Assembly: GCF_000682735.1 (NCBI RefSeq)
Contig: NZ_AWFD01000001.1
Span: 1-64,000, forward strand
Direction: 5' to 3'
DNA: 64,000 bases
Source of the DNA: Hyphomonas sp. CY54-11-8
Lineage (GTDB): Bacteria; Pseudomonadota; Alphaproteobacteria; Caulobacterales; Hyphomonadaceae
Part shown: positions 53,443-62,439 of the stretch, piece after piece
How the letters are laid out: every line of letters starts with the position of its first letter
How positions within the stretch are numbered: position 1 is the first letter of the stretch
Notes under the pieces: generated by a model
The model's database searches: none
What the model saw: only the letters and a program-made list of their open reading frames with translations
What the model was told of the DNA's origin: nothing
Program-made: the position numbers and the translations under genes

Positions 53443-54198
53443 TTACGCCGCGAAGCGTTTCACCTCGTCCAGAACTGCAGTAGCGGCGGCTTCGACGATC
53501 TTCTGGCCGTCTTCCGCGCTCGACTGGGTCGGGTCTGACCCGATGCGGCCATCCGGAAAGTCGCGGCGGTACTGGACCGCGTCGCCGATCTTGCCGTTTG
53601 GCGCGATTTTCGGGCTCATCTCGACTTCCGGCCGCGCGCGGTCCGGATAGCCGAAATAGGTCACCGACACTTCGGACGCCGTCGCGTGGCTGCCATGGCC
53701 GACGGGATAGAGCTCATTGCAGAGCTTCATGACCGGCGAGAAATCCCACCAGTTGCGCAGTTTCAACGTCAGGCCGGGGCGGTTGTCGGCGCCGCGCGGG
53801 TCAAAGCTGCGCCGCGCATGGATCTCGGAGAAGGCCGCTTCGATGGTTGCGACGTTCCCGCCATGGCCGTTCAGCCAGTAGATCCGCTCGAAGCCGTGGC
53901 GCATCAGGCTTTCGGTCCAGTCCGCCATGGCCGCGATCATCGTGGTCGGGCGCAACGTGATCGTGCCGGGAAAGCCGAGGTGATGCTGGGCGCAGCCGAC
54001 CGAGAAGGTCGGGCCGACCAGAAGGTCATGCGGCGCCTGCGCTTCTGCATGGCGGGCGATGATCTCCGGGCAGAGCGCATCGGTGCCGATAAAGCCGTTT
54101 GGCCCGTGCTGTTCCATCGAGCCGATGGGGATCAGGATGGTGCGCGATTTCTGCAGCCAGGCTTCGATATCCTGCCAGGTGGAGACGGGAAGCAGCAT
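53443..54198 (-). CDS. Creatininase family amidohydrolase
   Basis: A 251-residue metal-dependent amidohydrolase: PIGSMEQHGPNGFIGTDAL near residue 25 (metal-binding Glu, His and Asp), LNGHGGN near residue 108 and GHGSHATASEVSVT near residue 167. Members hydrolyse creatinine or, in cofactor synthesis, formamidopyrimidines (ArfB, MftE); the substrate here is open. ATG 54198 was chosen because GAGGACAG lies upstream. It starts 16 bp after purK and is probably in the purEK operon. Confidence 0.9.
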   Translation of the reverse strand: MLLPVSTWQDIEAWLQKSRTILIPIGSMEQHGPNGFIGTDALCPEIIARHAEAQAPHDLLVGPTFSVGCAQHHLGFPGTITLRPTTMIAAMADWTESLMRHGFERIYWLNGHGGNVATIEAAFSEIHARRSFDPRGADNRPGLTLKLRNWWDFSPVMKLCNELYPVGHGSHATASEVSVTYFGYPDRARPEVEMSPKIAPNGKIGDAVQYRRDFPDGRIGSDPTQSSAEDGQKIVEAAATAVLDEVKRFAA

Positions 54199-54214
54199 GG
54201 GATCTGTCCTCTTT

Positions 54215-55294
54215 TCAGGCCTTCCGGGGCGCGAGCCGTCGCGTGATGTGGCCCATCTTGCGGCCGGGGCGGGCTTCGTGCTTGCCATAAAGGGTCAGCA
54301 CGTCGCCGGGGGCAAGGCTGGCCGGATCGACATTGCCTGCCTCGCCGATCAGGTTTTCCATCTCGGCGTCGAACAGCCGGCGCGTATCGCCCAGCGGCCA
54401 GCCGCAGATGGCGCGGATATGCTGTTCGAACTGGCCAGTCTGGCAGGCTTCCGGCGTCCAGTGGCCGGAATTGTGGACGCGCGGCGCAAATTCGTTCGCT
54501 AGCAGGCTACCATCCGGCAGCACGAACAGTTCCAGCGCCAGCACGCCGACATGACCCAGCGCATCGACCAGCGCGATGGCCTTCTCCCGTGCGGCCTGTT
54601 CCACGGCAATCGGCAAGCCGGAGGGGACGGTGGAGGTCGAAAGGATGCCATCCTTGTGTACATTGTGCGGCGGCGCCCAGGTCGCCGTCTTGCCAAGGCT
54701 GGAGCGGGCGACGATGACGGAGATTTCGCGCTCAAACGGAACAGGCGCTTCCAGCACGCAGGGCGCGGCGCCGACATCGGCCCAGGCGGCGGCGATGTCA
54801 TCGACTGAGCGGATCCAGGCCTGGCCCTTGCCATCATAGCCGTCGCGGCGGGTCTTCAGCAGTCCGGTTCCGCCAAGCTCCGGCAGGGCCTTGGCAATGT
54901 CCTGATCCGAATTGATCACACGATAGTCCGCCGTGGCGATGCCGATATCGTTCAGGAAGGCCTTCTCCTCGGCCCGGTCCTGCGAGACGGCGAGCGACTT
55001 TGCGCCGGGATAAAGGTGGTGGCCCGTCGCCTCGATGACGTCGGCGGCGATGACGGGGATGTTCTCGAATTCCAGCGTGATGACGGCGCAGGCCTTTGCG
55101 AACTCGGCCAGTAGTGCCTTGTTATCATAGGCACCTTTCCAGTGATGGCGAGCAACGCGTGCGGCGGGTGGATCGTCTTCCGGGCAATAGATGTCGACAT
55201 CGAAGCCCAGCCGCTGCGCGGCATTCGCCAGCATGCGGCCCAGCTGGCCGCCGCCGAGGATCCCGATAACGCTGCCTGGCGCGACAGATGTCAT
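54215..55294 (-). CDS. purK: 5-(Carboxyamino)imidazole ribonucleotide synthase
   Basis: PurK makes N5-CAIR from AIR, bicarbonate and ATP in purine synthesis. The 359-residue ATP-grasp protein starts [20 protein letters not shown], has TLEFENIPV near residue 75, [12 protein letters not shown] near residue 149 and [17 protein letters not shown] near residue 266. Its start overlaps purE by 4 bp (55291-55294). Confidence 0.96.
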   Translation of the reverse strand: MTSVAPGSVIGILGGGQLGRMLANAAQRLGFDVDIYCPEDDPPAARVARHHWKGAYDNKALLAEFAKACAVITLEFENIPVIAADVIEATGHHLYPGAKSLAVSQDRAEEKAFLNDIGIATADYRVINSDQDIAKALPELGGTGLLKTRRDGYDGKGQAWIRSVDDIAAAWADVGAAPCVLEAPVPFEREISVIVARSSLGKTATWAPPHNVHKDGILSTSTVPSGLPIAVEQAAREKAIALVDALGHVGVLALELFVLPDGSLLANEFAPRVHNSGHWTPEACQTGQFEQHIRAICGWPLGDTRRLFDAEMENLIGEAGNVDPASLAPGDVLTLYGKHEARPGRKMGHITRRLAPRKA

Positions 55295-55785
55295 CCCTCA
55301 GGCGTCTCCCCGACCCCATCGGTCTGCGCCTGACGGTAAGCATCGAGCTTGGCGGCAACGGCATCGTCTTCCAGCGCCACGATGGAGGCGGCCATGATAC
55401 CGGCATTTACGGCGCCGGCCTCACCGATGGCGAGGGTGCCGACAGGTACGCCGCGCGGCATCTGGACAATCGAGAGCAGGCTGTCGAGGCCGGACAGGGT
55501 TTTCGACTGAACCGGAACGCCAAGAACGGGCAGGGGGGTCATCGAGGCGGCCATGCCGGGCAGGTGGGCTGCGCCGCCGGCGCCCGCGATGATCACTTTC
55601 AGGCCTCTTGCCTTTGCGCCCTTGGCATAGCTCACCAGCCTGTCGGGCGTCCTGTGAGCCGAGACAATCCGGGCTTCATAGGTGACGCCGAGTTCGCCCA
55701 GAAGGCGAGCGGCTTCCTTCATCACCGGCCAGTCCGACTGACTGCCCATGATGATGCCGACCTTGGGGGATTCGCTTGTTGCCAT
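55291..55785 (-). CDS. purE: N5-carboxyaminoimidazole ribonucleotide mutase
   Basis: PurE turns N5-CAIR into CAIR. The 164-residue protein has [13 protein letters not shown] near the start, SAHRTPDRL (catalytic His) near residue 45, and [15 protein letters not shown] near residue 68, all standard. ATG 55785, preceded by GAGGATGCC, gives the family N-terminus; the frame reaches further upstream without meaning. Operon purE-purK-creatininase. Confidence 0.96.
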   Translation of the reverse strand: MATSESPKVGIIMGSQSDWPVMKEAARLLGELGVTYEARIVSAHRTPDRLVSYAKGAKARGLKVIIAGAGGAAHLPGMAASMTPLPVLGVPVQSKTLSGLDSLLSIVQMPRGVPVGTLAIGEAGAVNAGIMAASIVALEDDAVAAKLDAYRQAQTDGVGETPEG

Positions 55786-55898
55786 GGCATCCTCGCTGGC
55801 GGAAAGCGCGCACCATATGCAGGCGGCTTGCCTCGTCAACTGCCGCCTGCTGGGTGAACTCGCTCCACAAGGGGCCTGACTGCACGTATCGTCAGGAA

Positions 55899-56585
55899 AT
55901 GGCAGATGATGGCTTCCATGTGCAGGCAGACCGGCGGCGGGCGCTGATCGACATCCTCGGTGTCGATCTGGACAGCACGGACCGGCAAACACGCGCCGCC
56001 ATCGAGGCGCTGTGCGATGAGGTCATTTCGCTACGCGAGGAGCTGGCCAGCGCCCGCAAGGCCCTGTCGGAGGCCGAATTGCTGGCCGACCATGATACCC
56101 TCTGCCCGATGTTCAACCGCCGCGCCTTCGAGCGCGAAGTCCGCCGCGAGATCGCGCTGGCAAGCCGTTTCGGCACGCCGCTCAGCCTGATTTTCACCGA
56201 TCTCGACCATTTCAAGCCGGTGAACGACATTTTCGGCCACGCCACAGGCGATGCAGTCCTGCTGAAAGTGTCGGAGATCCTGCTCAGCCTGACGCGCGAT
56301 ACAGACATTGTCGGCCGGCTCGGCGGAGACGAGTTCGGCATCGTGCTGTCACAAGCGACTCTGGCCGATTCGGAACGCAAGGCTGCCCAGTTGACCGAGC
56401 GGATCGATGCCCTGACGGTGCGCGGCGCTGACGATGCGCCGGACCGGAGTTTGCGCATTGGGGCATCCTGCGGCGTGGTGGCCTGGCAGCCCGGAGAAGA
56501 TGCCGGGCACCTGATTGCACGGGCCGATCAGGCTATGTTTGCGCAAAAAGCGAACAGAAAAAGCGGGCGTTCTGCCCGCGGTTGA
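55899..56585 (+). CDS. GGDEF domain protein (diguanylate cyclase)
   Basis: A 228-residue soluble protein with a short helical N-terminal part (coiled coil near residues 25-60) and a GGDEF domain (about 65-220). The intact active site [11 protein letters not shown] suggests it makes cyclic di-GMP from GTP; an RxxD inhibitory site five residues before GGDEF is not clear (DTDIVGRL). It is divergent from purE. ATG 55899 has TCAGGA just upstream, rather close. Confidence 0.93.
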   Translation: MADDGFHVQADRRRALIDILGVDLDSTDRQTRAAIEALCDEVISLREELASARKALSEAELLADHDTLCPMFNRRAFEREVRREIALASRFGTPLSLIFTDLDHFKPVNDIFGHATGDAVLLKVSEILLSLTRDTDIVGRLGGDEFGIVLSQATLADSERKAAQLTERIDALTVRGADDAPDRSLRIGASCGVVAWQPGEDAGHLIARADQAMFAQKANRKSGRSARG

Positions 56586-56645
56586 AGCGGAGACTGATTC
56601 TGAAGGAGGATTCATTTGAGATCAGGGTGACGAAGGGCCAACCTT

Positions 56646-56666
56646 ATGCTTAAGTGTTGCTGTTAA
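56646..56666 (+). CDS. Micro-ORF MLKCCC in the DUF465 leader
   Basis: ATG CTT AAG TGT TGC TGT TAA encodes six residues with three Cys codons in a row. AAGGG lies eight bases upstream (56633-56637), a good ribosome site. It ends inside a hairpin just before the DUF465 gene, so it may be a regulatory leader peptide that senses cysteine or charged tRNA-Cys. Six codons can occur by chance, so this is a candidate only. Confidence 0.4.
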   Translation: MLKCCC

Positions 56667-56681
56667 GACACAGCCACTTAA
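56650..56681 (+). promoter_or_regulatory. Leader hairpin upstream of the DUF465 gene
   Basis: TTAAGTG (56650-56656) pairs with CACTTAA (56675-56681) and GCTGT (56659-56663) pairs with ACAGC (56670-56674), leaving a TT bulge and a TAAGAC loop. The Cys codons of the micro-ORF lie in the rising arm. The next gene's AAGGAGA lies eight bases past the hairpin. A ribosome on the micro-ORF would melt it. Confidence 0.6.
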
Positions 56682-56700
56682 CATGCAGAAGGAGACGAAT

Positions 56701-56868
56701 ATGTCGCTACAGGGCCGGAAAAGTGAGCTCGCCAACAAGCACCGCCAGCTGGACCAGATCATCGAAGAAGAAGAAAAACGCCCGGCTGCCGACACCCTTC
56801 GCCTCAAAGACCTCAAGCGACAGAAACTCAAGATTAAAGAAGAGCTGCGATGGCTTGAAGCCAGCTAA
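56701..56868 (+). CDS. DUF465 (YdcH-like) small coiled-coil protein
   Basis: A 55-residue, highly charged helical protein: NKHRQLDQIIEEEEKRP then LRLKDLKRQKLKIKEEL, the DUF465 signature of two helices with heptads. Small proteins of this kind are abundant in Alphaproteobacteria and of unknown role. AAGGAGA at ideal distance before ATG 56701; a hairpin and micro-ORF precede that site. Confidence 0.88.
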   Translation: MSLQGRKSELANKHRQLDQIIEEEEKRPAADTLRLKDLKRQKLKIKEELRWLEAS

Positions 56869-56927
56869 CGGCTGAACGGACCAGAGTCCTTTCGCCGGCA
56901 AATGCAGCAGGCGAAAGGACGGGTTCC

Positions 56928-57233
56928 ATGCGGGACATTTTTGATCAGGACAAATCTCTGAGCCTCGGCGCGATCCGCCAGGCCGCAGGTATATTCAACC
57001 TGCTTCTGGCCGCCCTGGTCTTGCTGGCCGTGTTGCGCGGCCTCGGCCTCTTGTTCACCGGCCATTTCGTCGGTGCTTTTCTGGAAACCCTGGGCGCCTT
57101 CGCTGTGCTCGGCTTCCTCTTCCTTGTCGTGCGCCTGTTGACCGAGCTGCTCGCGGCGCTTCATCGTCTGAACGACCGGCTGACCGTCCTCGGTGACGAT
57201 CTGCGGTCTGTCCGCAGCGCGGACGAGGACTGA
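56928..57233 (+). CDS. Small two-helix membrane protein
   Basis: A 101-residue protein with two adjacent helices (AAGIFNLLLAALVLLAVL and LETLGAFAVLGFLFLVVRLL) and charged ends. No family is recognised. AAAGGACGGG before ATG 56928 is its ribosome site. It stands between the DUF465 gene and the SDR gene, with 5 bp to the latter, so the two are likely co-transcribed. Confidence 0.65.
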   Translation: MRDIFDQDKSLSLGAIRQAAGIFNLLLAALVLLAVLRGLGLLFTGHFVGAFLETLGAFAVLGFLFLVVRLLTELLAALHRLNDRLTVLGDDLRSVRSADED

Positions 57234-57238
57234 TCGCC

Positions 57239-57997
57239 GTGGGATCACCCGTCACCGCCATTCTGGGCCTTGGCCGCGAGGTCGGCGATGCGGTTGCGCG
57301 CCGCTTCCATGAACTTGGCCACAATGTGCTGGCTGCCGATTCCAGCGGCGACCGCCTGCTGACGGCCCAGAATGCGATGCCGGAGAAAGTGCTCCTGCAT
57401 CTGGGAGACCTGCACACGAAGCTTGGCCTGCGCAATGCCGTGGCTGCGGCGGTGGAAGGTTTCGGCCGGATCGACAATCTGATCGTCATCCCCAGTATCG
57501 AAGATCCCGATTCCATTCACGACTTCTCTCAGGAGAAGTTCGACAAGGCGCTGGCCAAGACGGTCCGAGGCGCCGCTCAATGTCTGAAAGTCTTCTCCGA
57601 GCGGATCGAGGAACAGGCCGACCTGCCGACTTCCGGCGCAGAGCGCATCCGCCAGCGCGGCACGGTTACTTTCGTTCTGTCCTATTCTGCGCTGGCGACG
57701 ATGCCGGGCCGCTTCACTGAATCCGTGACGCAGGCCGGTGTGCTGGGCGTGATGCGGGCCGGGTCGCTGGACCTTGCCGAGGCAGGCATCCGCGTGAACG
57801 CGATCGTTGCGATCCGTCCGCGGGAGGAGAAAATGGAAACATGGACGGGCAAGCGCACACCCCTTGGCCGGGCGGCGCTGGCCGATGAGATCGCTGATTC
57901 GGCTGCCTTCCTGGCATCGCCGGAAGCGGCCATCATTACCGGCGAGGTGTTGCGTCTCGATGGGGGACGCTCGGGCCTCGCCGGCATTCTGGACTGA
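57239..57997 (+). CDS. Degenerate short-chain dehydrogenase-like protein
   Basis: A 252-residue protein with the SDR fold: a glycine motif at the start (ILGLGREVG instead of TGxxxGxG), a NAI segment near residue 185 and the C-terminal ITGEVLRLDGG that nearly all SDRs share. The catalytic Tyr and Lys are absent: where YSASKAG is expected the protein reads ESVTQAG. It is therefore probably not an oxidoreductase and may have a binding or regulatory role. It starts at GTG 57239, 5 bp after the membrane protein gene. Confidence 0.85.
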   Translation: MGSPVTAILGLGREVGDAVARRFHELGHNVLAADSSGDRLLTAQNAMPEKVLLHLGDLHTKLGLRNAVAAAVEGFGRIDNLIVIPSIEDPDSIHDFSQEKFDKALAKTVRGAAQCLKVFSERIEEQADLPTSGAERIRQRGTVTFVLSYSALATMPGRFTESVTQAGVLGVMRAGSLDLAEAGIRVNAIVAIRPREEKMETWTGKRTPLGRAALADEIADSAAFLASPEAAIITGEVLRLDGGRSGLAGILD

Positions 57998-58009
57998 TCA
58001 GGCGTTTGA

Positions 58010-59704
58010 TCAGGCGGGCATCAGGCCCGACATGCCGCCGTCTTCTGCTGTTGCCTTCCAAGCGGCAACCGATTCCAGCGACCATTCCGTCGACAGGATG
58101 GAGGACACCTTCTTATATTCCGCATGCGCCGTATCCGGCGTCAGGGTCATGACGATATAGCCGTGACCGAACGGATCGTACCAGTCGACTTCCTTGTTGG
58201 CATCTGCCAACAGCTCGCCGAGATTCGGGACATCCTTGACGACAGAGCCCATGCCCGGCGAGGTGATCGAGGTGCAGCCGAACTCCACGCCGCGCTGATC
58301 GCCCTTGGCATCATACAGCGTGTTGGCCCAGGCCGTGTGCGTGTCGCCGGTCACGGTGACGAGGCGCGCGCCGGTCTTCTCGGCTGAAGCATAGAGGCGT
58401 TCTCGGGCGGCCGGGAAACCGTCCCAGGCATCGAGGTTGAACGGCAGGCCGAGGGCGGAGAAGCCGACCATGCCTTCGACATAGGGGCTGTCCTGTGCGG
58501 CGATCTGTTCCGGCGTCAGAACTTCGCCCATGTTCGGCAGGGCGACCTTGGCCATGATCACCTGATTGGCCAGCACCTGCCAGGTCTTGCCGGCGGAGAC
58601 GGACTTGCCAAGCTCGCCTTCCAGCCAGACTTCCTGTTCGGCGCCGAGCATCGTGCGGGCAGGATCATTGACTTCGGCCACTTTCGCCTCGATGCGGGCC
58701 ATCATTTCTTCCTGAGACGGATTACCGGCGAGGACGGAATACCATTCAAGCTCCGGCGACCGGCCGGTCAGGCGGGACTCCAGCGCGTGGACGGTGGCGA
58801 CGTCGCCGAATTCGAAGCTGCGCCAGACGGCAGAGGTGATCTTGCCGGGCTCCGGCTCGCGCACCGGGATCCATTCGAAATAGGCCTGGATAGCGGCCAT
58901 CTTCCGGTCAGACCAGCTGCCTTCATTGTTTTCCGGATTATGGTTCTGTGCGCCCGTACGGTAGGAATCATTCGCGCTTTCATGGTCGTCCCAGGTGCAG
59001 ATCCACGGGGCCGCCGCATGGGCAGCCTGCAGGTTCGGGTCGGACTTGTACTGGGCATGGCGCAGGCGGTAGTCGGCCAACGTGATACATTCCGTCACCG
59101 GATCATGCAGGCGGCCGAGCTTTTCGGCCACTTCGCTGCCATAGCCGTCGATGCCGTATTCATAAATATAGTCGCCCAGGTGCAGGATCACGTCGAGGTC
59201 TGGCTCTTCCGACAGGGCCTTGTAGGCATTGAACTGGCCGAACTGCCAGTTGGAGCAGGAGATGACGATCATCTTCACCGGTGCGTCGCCTGAAGCGGCC
59301 GTCGTGCGCGTGCGCCCGGTGGGGGAGGCGACATCGCCGCCTTCTGTCAGGGCGGTGAATTTGTAGGTGTAGGTGGTGGCAGGCTTCAGGCCTTTCGCGT
59401 CGGCCTTGACGCAGAAGTCATGCGCGGCATCTGCGCTCAGCATGCCGGAGGCCACGAGGGCGCCGTCCTGGCCGAACACTTCGTATTTCACCGGGATCGC
59501 CCCGTCGCCGGACTTCGGCGTCACGCGCGTCCACAGGATGACGCGGTCGGTCAGCGGGTCACCGGAGGCGACACCGTGGAGGAATTCCACCTCGCCGGCG
59601 TAACCGGACGGGCCGGTCTTGGCAGCGGAGGTCGCGCAAGCAGCAAGGCTGAGTGTTCCTGTGGCGGCAGCACCAAGCAGGCCGCGGCGTGTGACGTTTG
59701 TCAT
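58010..59704 (-). CDS. phoD: PhoD-type alkaline phosphatase
   Basis: A 564-residue extracytoplasmic phosphatase/phosphodiesterase. A Tat signal (TRRGLLGAAATG) with lipobox Cys23 (LAAC) suggests export folded and anchoring as a lipoprotein. The PhoD domains follow: an N-terminal Ig-like part (VASGDPLTDRVILWTRVTP) and the metallophosphatase core with HLGDYIYEYG, TWDDHES and TGDTHTAWAN. GGAGGATATCCC precedes ATG 59704. It would release phosphate from organic esters and uses Fe3+ and Ca2+ in known members. Confidence 0.93.
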   Translation of the reverse strand: MTNVTRRGLLGAAATGTLSLAACATSAAKTGPSGYAGEVEFLHGVASGDPLTDRVILWTRVTPKSGDGAIPVKYEVFGQDGALVASGMLSADAAHDFCVKADAKGLKPATTYTYKFTALTEGGDVASPTGRTRTTAASGDAPVKMIVISCSNWQFGQFNAYKALSEEPDLDVILHLGDYIYEYGIDGYGSEVAEKLGRLHDPVTECITLADYRLRHAQYKSDPNLQAAHAAAPWICTWDDHESANDSYRTGAQNHNPENNEGSWSDRKMAAIQAYFEWIPVREPEPGKITSAVWRSFEFGDVATVHALESRLTGRSPELEWYSVLAGNPSQEEMMARIEAKVAEVNDPARTMLGAEQEVWLEGELGKSVSAGKTWQVLANQVIMAKVALPNMGEVLTPEQIAAQDSPYVEGMVGFSALGLPFNLDAWDGFPAARERLYASAEKTGARLVTVTGDTHTAWANTLYDAKGDQRGVEFGCTSITSPGMGSVVKDVPNLGELLADANKEVDWYDPFGHGYIVMTLTPDTAHAEYKKVSSILSTEWSLESVAAWKATAEDGGMSGLMPA

Positions 59705-59794
59705 GGGATATCCTCCAACTGGGCGGGGCCGGTCTAGCGCCGGTTCGAGACAATAGCATGACGCGCGCCTCCGCTTTCGTCTATAAGCCGCGCG

Positions 59795-60826
59795 ATGACC
59801 CGCCCGATCCACCGACTGACCTTCACCGCCGCCCCGGATGATGCCGGCAAACGGCTCGATGTTTTCCTCGCCGCTGCGGCGGAGGACCTGTCGCGTTCGC
59901 GCCTGAAAGCCCTGATCCTGGAGGGGGCGGTCACGATGGACGGCGCGGCCGAGACCAATCCGAAAAAGCCGGTCATTGCTGGGGCCGAATACGCGGTCGC
60001 CGTGCCGGAACCGGTGGCGGCAGAGCCCGAGCCACAGGACATCCCGCTCGACGTGCTGTTTGAGGACGAGTATCTGATCGTCATCAACAAGCCGTCCGGC
60101 ATGGCCGTGCACCCGGCGCCCGGCAGCCCGGACGGGACGCTGGTCAATGCGCTGCTCCATCATTGCAAGGGCCAGCTTTCCGGCATTGGCGGGGTGGAGC
60201 GGCCGGGCATCGTGCACCGGATCGACAAGCTGACGACCGGCGTGCTGGTCGCTGCCAAGACGGAACAGGCCCATCAGGGCCTTTCGGCGCTTTTCAGCTC
60301 GCATGATATCGAACGCGCCTACCTCGCCGTCACGCGCGGCGCCCCCCGGCCTTCGCAGGGGACCGTGGACGAGCATATCGCCCGCTCCAGCGGGGACCGG
60401 AAGAAGATGGCCGTGGTCAAGAATCCGGAGGCCGGGTTCGGGCGCCATGCGGTGACGCACTACAAGACGCTGGAAACCTTCGGCATCCGAGAGAAGGGCA
60501 CGAATTTCCCGTCAGCCGCGCTCGTCGAGTGCCGTCTGGAAACCGGGCGCACCCACCAGATCCGTGTGCACATGGCGCATATCGGTACGCCTCTGGTCGG
60601 CGATCCGGTCTATGGCCGCCACAAGGGCGTCTCGGCGCTGGGCTCAGGGCCGGGGCGCGATGCCGGCTTCGATGCGGCGCGCGCCTTTCCGCGTCAGGCG
60701 CTGCATGCCGCCGTGCTCGGCTTCGTGCATCCCATAACGAAAGAGGCACTCCGGTTCGAAGCGCCTCTGCCTGAGGATATGAGCGATCTGATCGCGGCGC
60801 TGCAGCGCCTTCCCAAAAAGGTTTAG
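59795..60826 (+). CDS. rluD: RluA-family 23S rRNA pseudouridine synthase, RluD-like
   Basis: A 343-residue pseudouridine synthase with an N-terminal S4 RNA-binding domain (about residues 17-65, KRLDVFLAAAAEDLSRSRL) and the catalytic Asp144 in IVHRIDKLTTGVLV. LETGRTHQIRVHMAHIGTPLVGDPVYG near residue 248 completes the fold. It most probably converts U1911, U1915 and U1917 of 23S rRNA, though other RluA types are possible. It is divergent from phoD and converges on the DUF3108 gene. Confidence 0.9.
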   Translation: MTRPIHRLTFTAAPDDAGKRLDVFLAAAAEDLSRSRLKALILEGAVTMDGAAETNPKKPVIAGAEYAVAVPEPVAAEPEPQDIPLDVLFEDEYLIVINKPSGMAVHPAPGSPDGTLVNALLHHCKGQLSGIGGVERPGIVHRIDKLTTGVLVAAKTEQAHQGLSALFSSHDIERAYLAVTRGAPRPSQGTVDEHIARSSGDRKKMAVVKNPEAGFGRHAVTHYKTLETFGIREKGTNFPSAALVECRLETGRTHQIRVHMAHIGTPLVGDPVYGRHKGVSALGSGPGRDAGFDAARAFPRQALHAAVLGFVHPITKEALRFEAPLPEDMSDLIAALQRLPKKV

Positions 60827-60839
60827 TGGCGAAAACAGT

Positions 60840-61772
60840 CTAGTTTTCGGCCATCTCCTGTCCGGCCGCGGCTTCGGTCGTGACCAATGGTTCGAAGCGT
60901 AGCTTTTTCGCCGTCAGGGTCACATCGCCGATCTTCTTGGAATCGGCGGCGATCTTGATTGGCACCGATGCGCCATTGTCCAGTGGGGCGAGCCACATGC
61001 GCAATGGGCCGTCGATGCCGGTCAGATTGTCATTGTCGGCTTCGCCCTTCTTGTAGCCGGCGATCTTGTCCATGGTGACATGGCACTCGATGGCTTCGCC
61101 GGTCCAGACAGGCGTGTCGACGCGTTTCGTGCCGGCATTTTTGAGGTGCAGATAGGTCAGCTGCCGTCCGTCGAAGATACGGATCGGACCGCCGCAGGGG
61201 TCTGCGCCAGGCGCCCGCGGCTCCAGCGCGAACGTGATCAGCGCCGTGATCGGATCGTTCGTCTTCAGCACCTGTTCCGTTGTGGCCGCCGGATCACCAA
61301 GGTTCCCGAACACCGGATTGGCATTCATGGTGAAATCCGTATCGGTGATTTCCATCTCCACCTTGCGGTTCTTTTTCCCGTCCTTGTTCTGCGAGACATA
61401 GGTGCGGGTCTTCAGCTCATTGTTGCGGGTTTCGCCTTCGGCATGGATGTTCATGTCATAATTGACGAACCAGTCCGCGATGCCGGTGACCTTCACGCGC
61501 GAGTCGATCGTGTAGGTATCGGGCTGCAGGTCGGTCGTGAACGTGGCCCGGCCGGTGGCCGGAATGAAGAAGATGTAGGCCTTGGCCTGCAGCTCGTATT
61601 CCATACGCGTCGGCGTGCCGGCCTTCACATTGGTCAGGATGGCGCCCGAAGCGTTCTTCGGGGCAGGCGATTTGTCGGCGCCGGCCTGGCCTGCCGTGGC
61701 CCATCCCGCCATGGCGAGCCCGGTCAGGGCCAGTGTGGCGGCGGAAGCAAGGAAGATCGAACGTTTCATCAT
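60840..61772 (-). CDS. DUF3108 periplasmic protein
   Basis: A 310-residue exported protein with a signal at the N-terminus (two Met at 61772 and 61769, then KRSIFLASAATLALTGLAMA) and the DUF3108 domain (about residues 60-300: MEYELQAKAYIFFIPATGRATF and similar beta-rich segments). It is a beta-barrel-like lipid-binding fold of unknown role. The frame runs further upstream but that part is not a signal. Convergent with rluD, 13 bp apart. Confidence 0.85.
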   Translation of the reverse strand: MMKRSIFLASAATLALTGLAMAGWATAGQAGADKSPAPKNASGAILTNVKAGTPTRMEYELQAKAYIFFIPATGRATFTTDLQPDTYTIDSRVKVTGIADWFVNYDMNIHAEGETRNNELKTRTYVSQNKDGKKNRKVEMEITDTDFTMNANPVFGNLGDPAATTEQVLKTNDPITALITFALEPRAPGADPCGGPIRIFDGRQLTYLHLKNAGTKRVDTPVWTGEAIECHVTMDKIAGYKKGEADNDNLTGIDGPLRMWLAPLDNGASVPIKIAADSKKIGDVTLTAKKLRFEPLVTTEAAAGQEMAEN

Positions 61773-62029
61773 CTGAACTGTACCGTTTCCTGACCGGCCG
61801 GGAGGGCTGGTCACTTTAGTTAAGCCATATATAGGCATCCGGTGCCAACGCTGCCTGAACAAGCCTGTCGTTTTCCCGCCTTAATCGGGCGGATTTGCGG
61901 TCAAACCTTGTGACAAGCAGTTACAGGCCCTGTGAACTGAGGATTCGCCGCACACCGGAGTTGACAGGCAGGCCTCAGGCGTTTTAACAGCGCGCCTTCG
62001 AGATAAGACCCATTTATTGGAGCGAGACC

Positions 62030-62314
62030 ATGTCCCGCGAGTGTGAACTTACCGGCACCAAGCCGATGGTCGGCCACCGTGTCAGCCACTCCCAGATCAA
62101 GACGAAACGGATTTTCCGTCCGAACCTCGTGCGCGTCACGCTTCACTCCGAAGCGCTGAACCAGAACTTCCCGATGCGTATCACCGCCTCGGCTCTGCGC
62201 ACCGTCGACAAGCTGGGTGGCCTCGACGGCTTCCTGGCCAAGGCCAAGGACGACACGCTGTCGGCCAAGGCTCTCAAGATCAAGCGCGATATCGCCAAAA
62301 AGGCAGTTGCCTGA
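62030..62314 (+). CDS. rpmB: 50S ribosomal protein L28
   Basis: A 94-residue L28 of the alphaproteobacterial type: SRECELTGTKPMVGHRVSHS at the start, KRIFRPNLVRVTLHSEALN in the middle and RTVDKLGGLDGFLAKAKD near the end. TTGGAGCGAGACC before ATG 62030 is its ribosome site. It stands alone (no rpmG partner) and ends in an intrinsic terminator. Confidence 0.97.
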   Translation: MSRECELTGTKPMVGHRVSHSQIKTKRIFRPNLVRVTLHSEALNQNFPMRITASALRTVDKLGGLDGFLAKAKDDTLSAKALKIKRDIAKKAVA

Positions 62315-62354
62315 TATCTGCGCATATCTGCAGCAGAAATTGCAGAAACGGAAC

Positions 62355-62384
62355 AGCGCGCCAGTTTTGGCGCGCTTTTCTTTT
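62355..62384 (+). terminator. Intrinsic terminator after rpmB
   Basis: AGCGCGCCA (62355-62363) pairs perfectly with TGGCGCGCT (62368-62376) around a GTTT loop and is followed by TTTCTTTT. Confidence 0.93.
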
Positions 62385-62439
62385 GCCCCTTGGAAAATCG
62401 CGTGGCAGGAGAAAGACCGCTGATCAACGGAGGTCTTAA

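Noticed and set aside
56650..56681. TTAA repeats before the DUF465 gene as a CtrA box.
   Set aside because: The TTAA half-sites are 9 and 11 bases apart, not the 7 of the CtrA consensus; the hairpin explains them better.
58010..60460. An 816-codon frame that would extend phoD through the rluD region.
   Set aside because: The Tat signal and ribosome site at 59704 mark the true phoD start; the upstream part is antisense to rluD.
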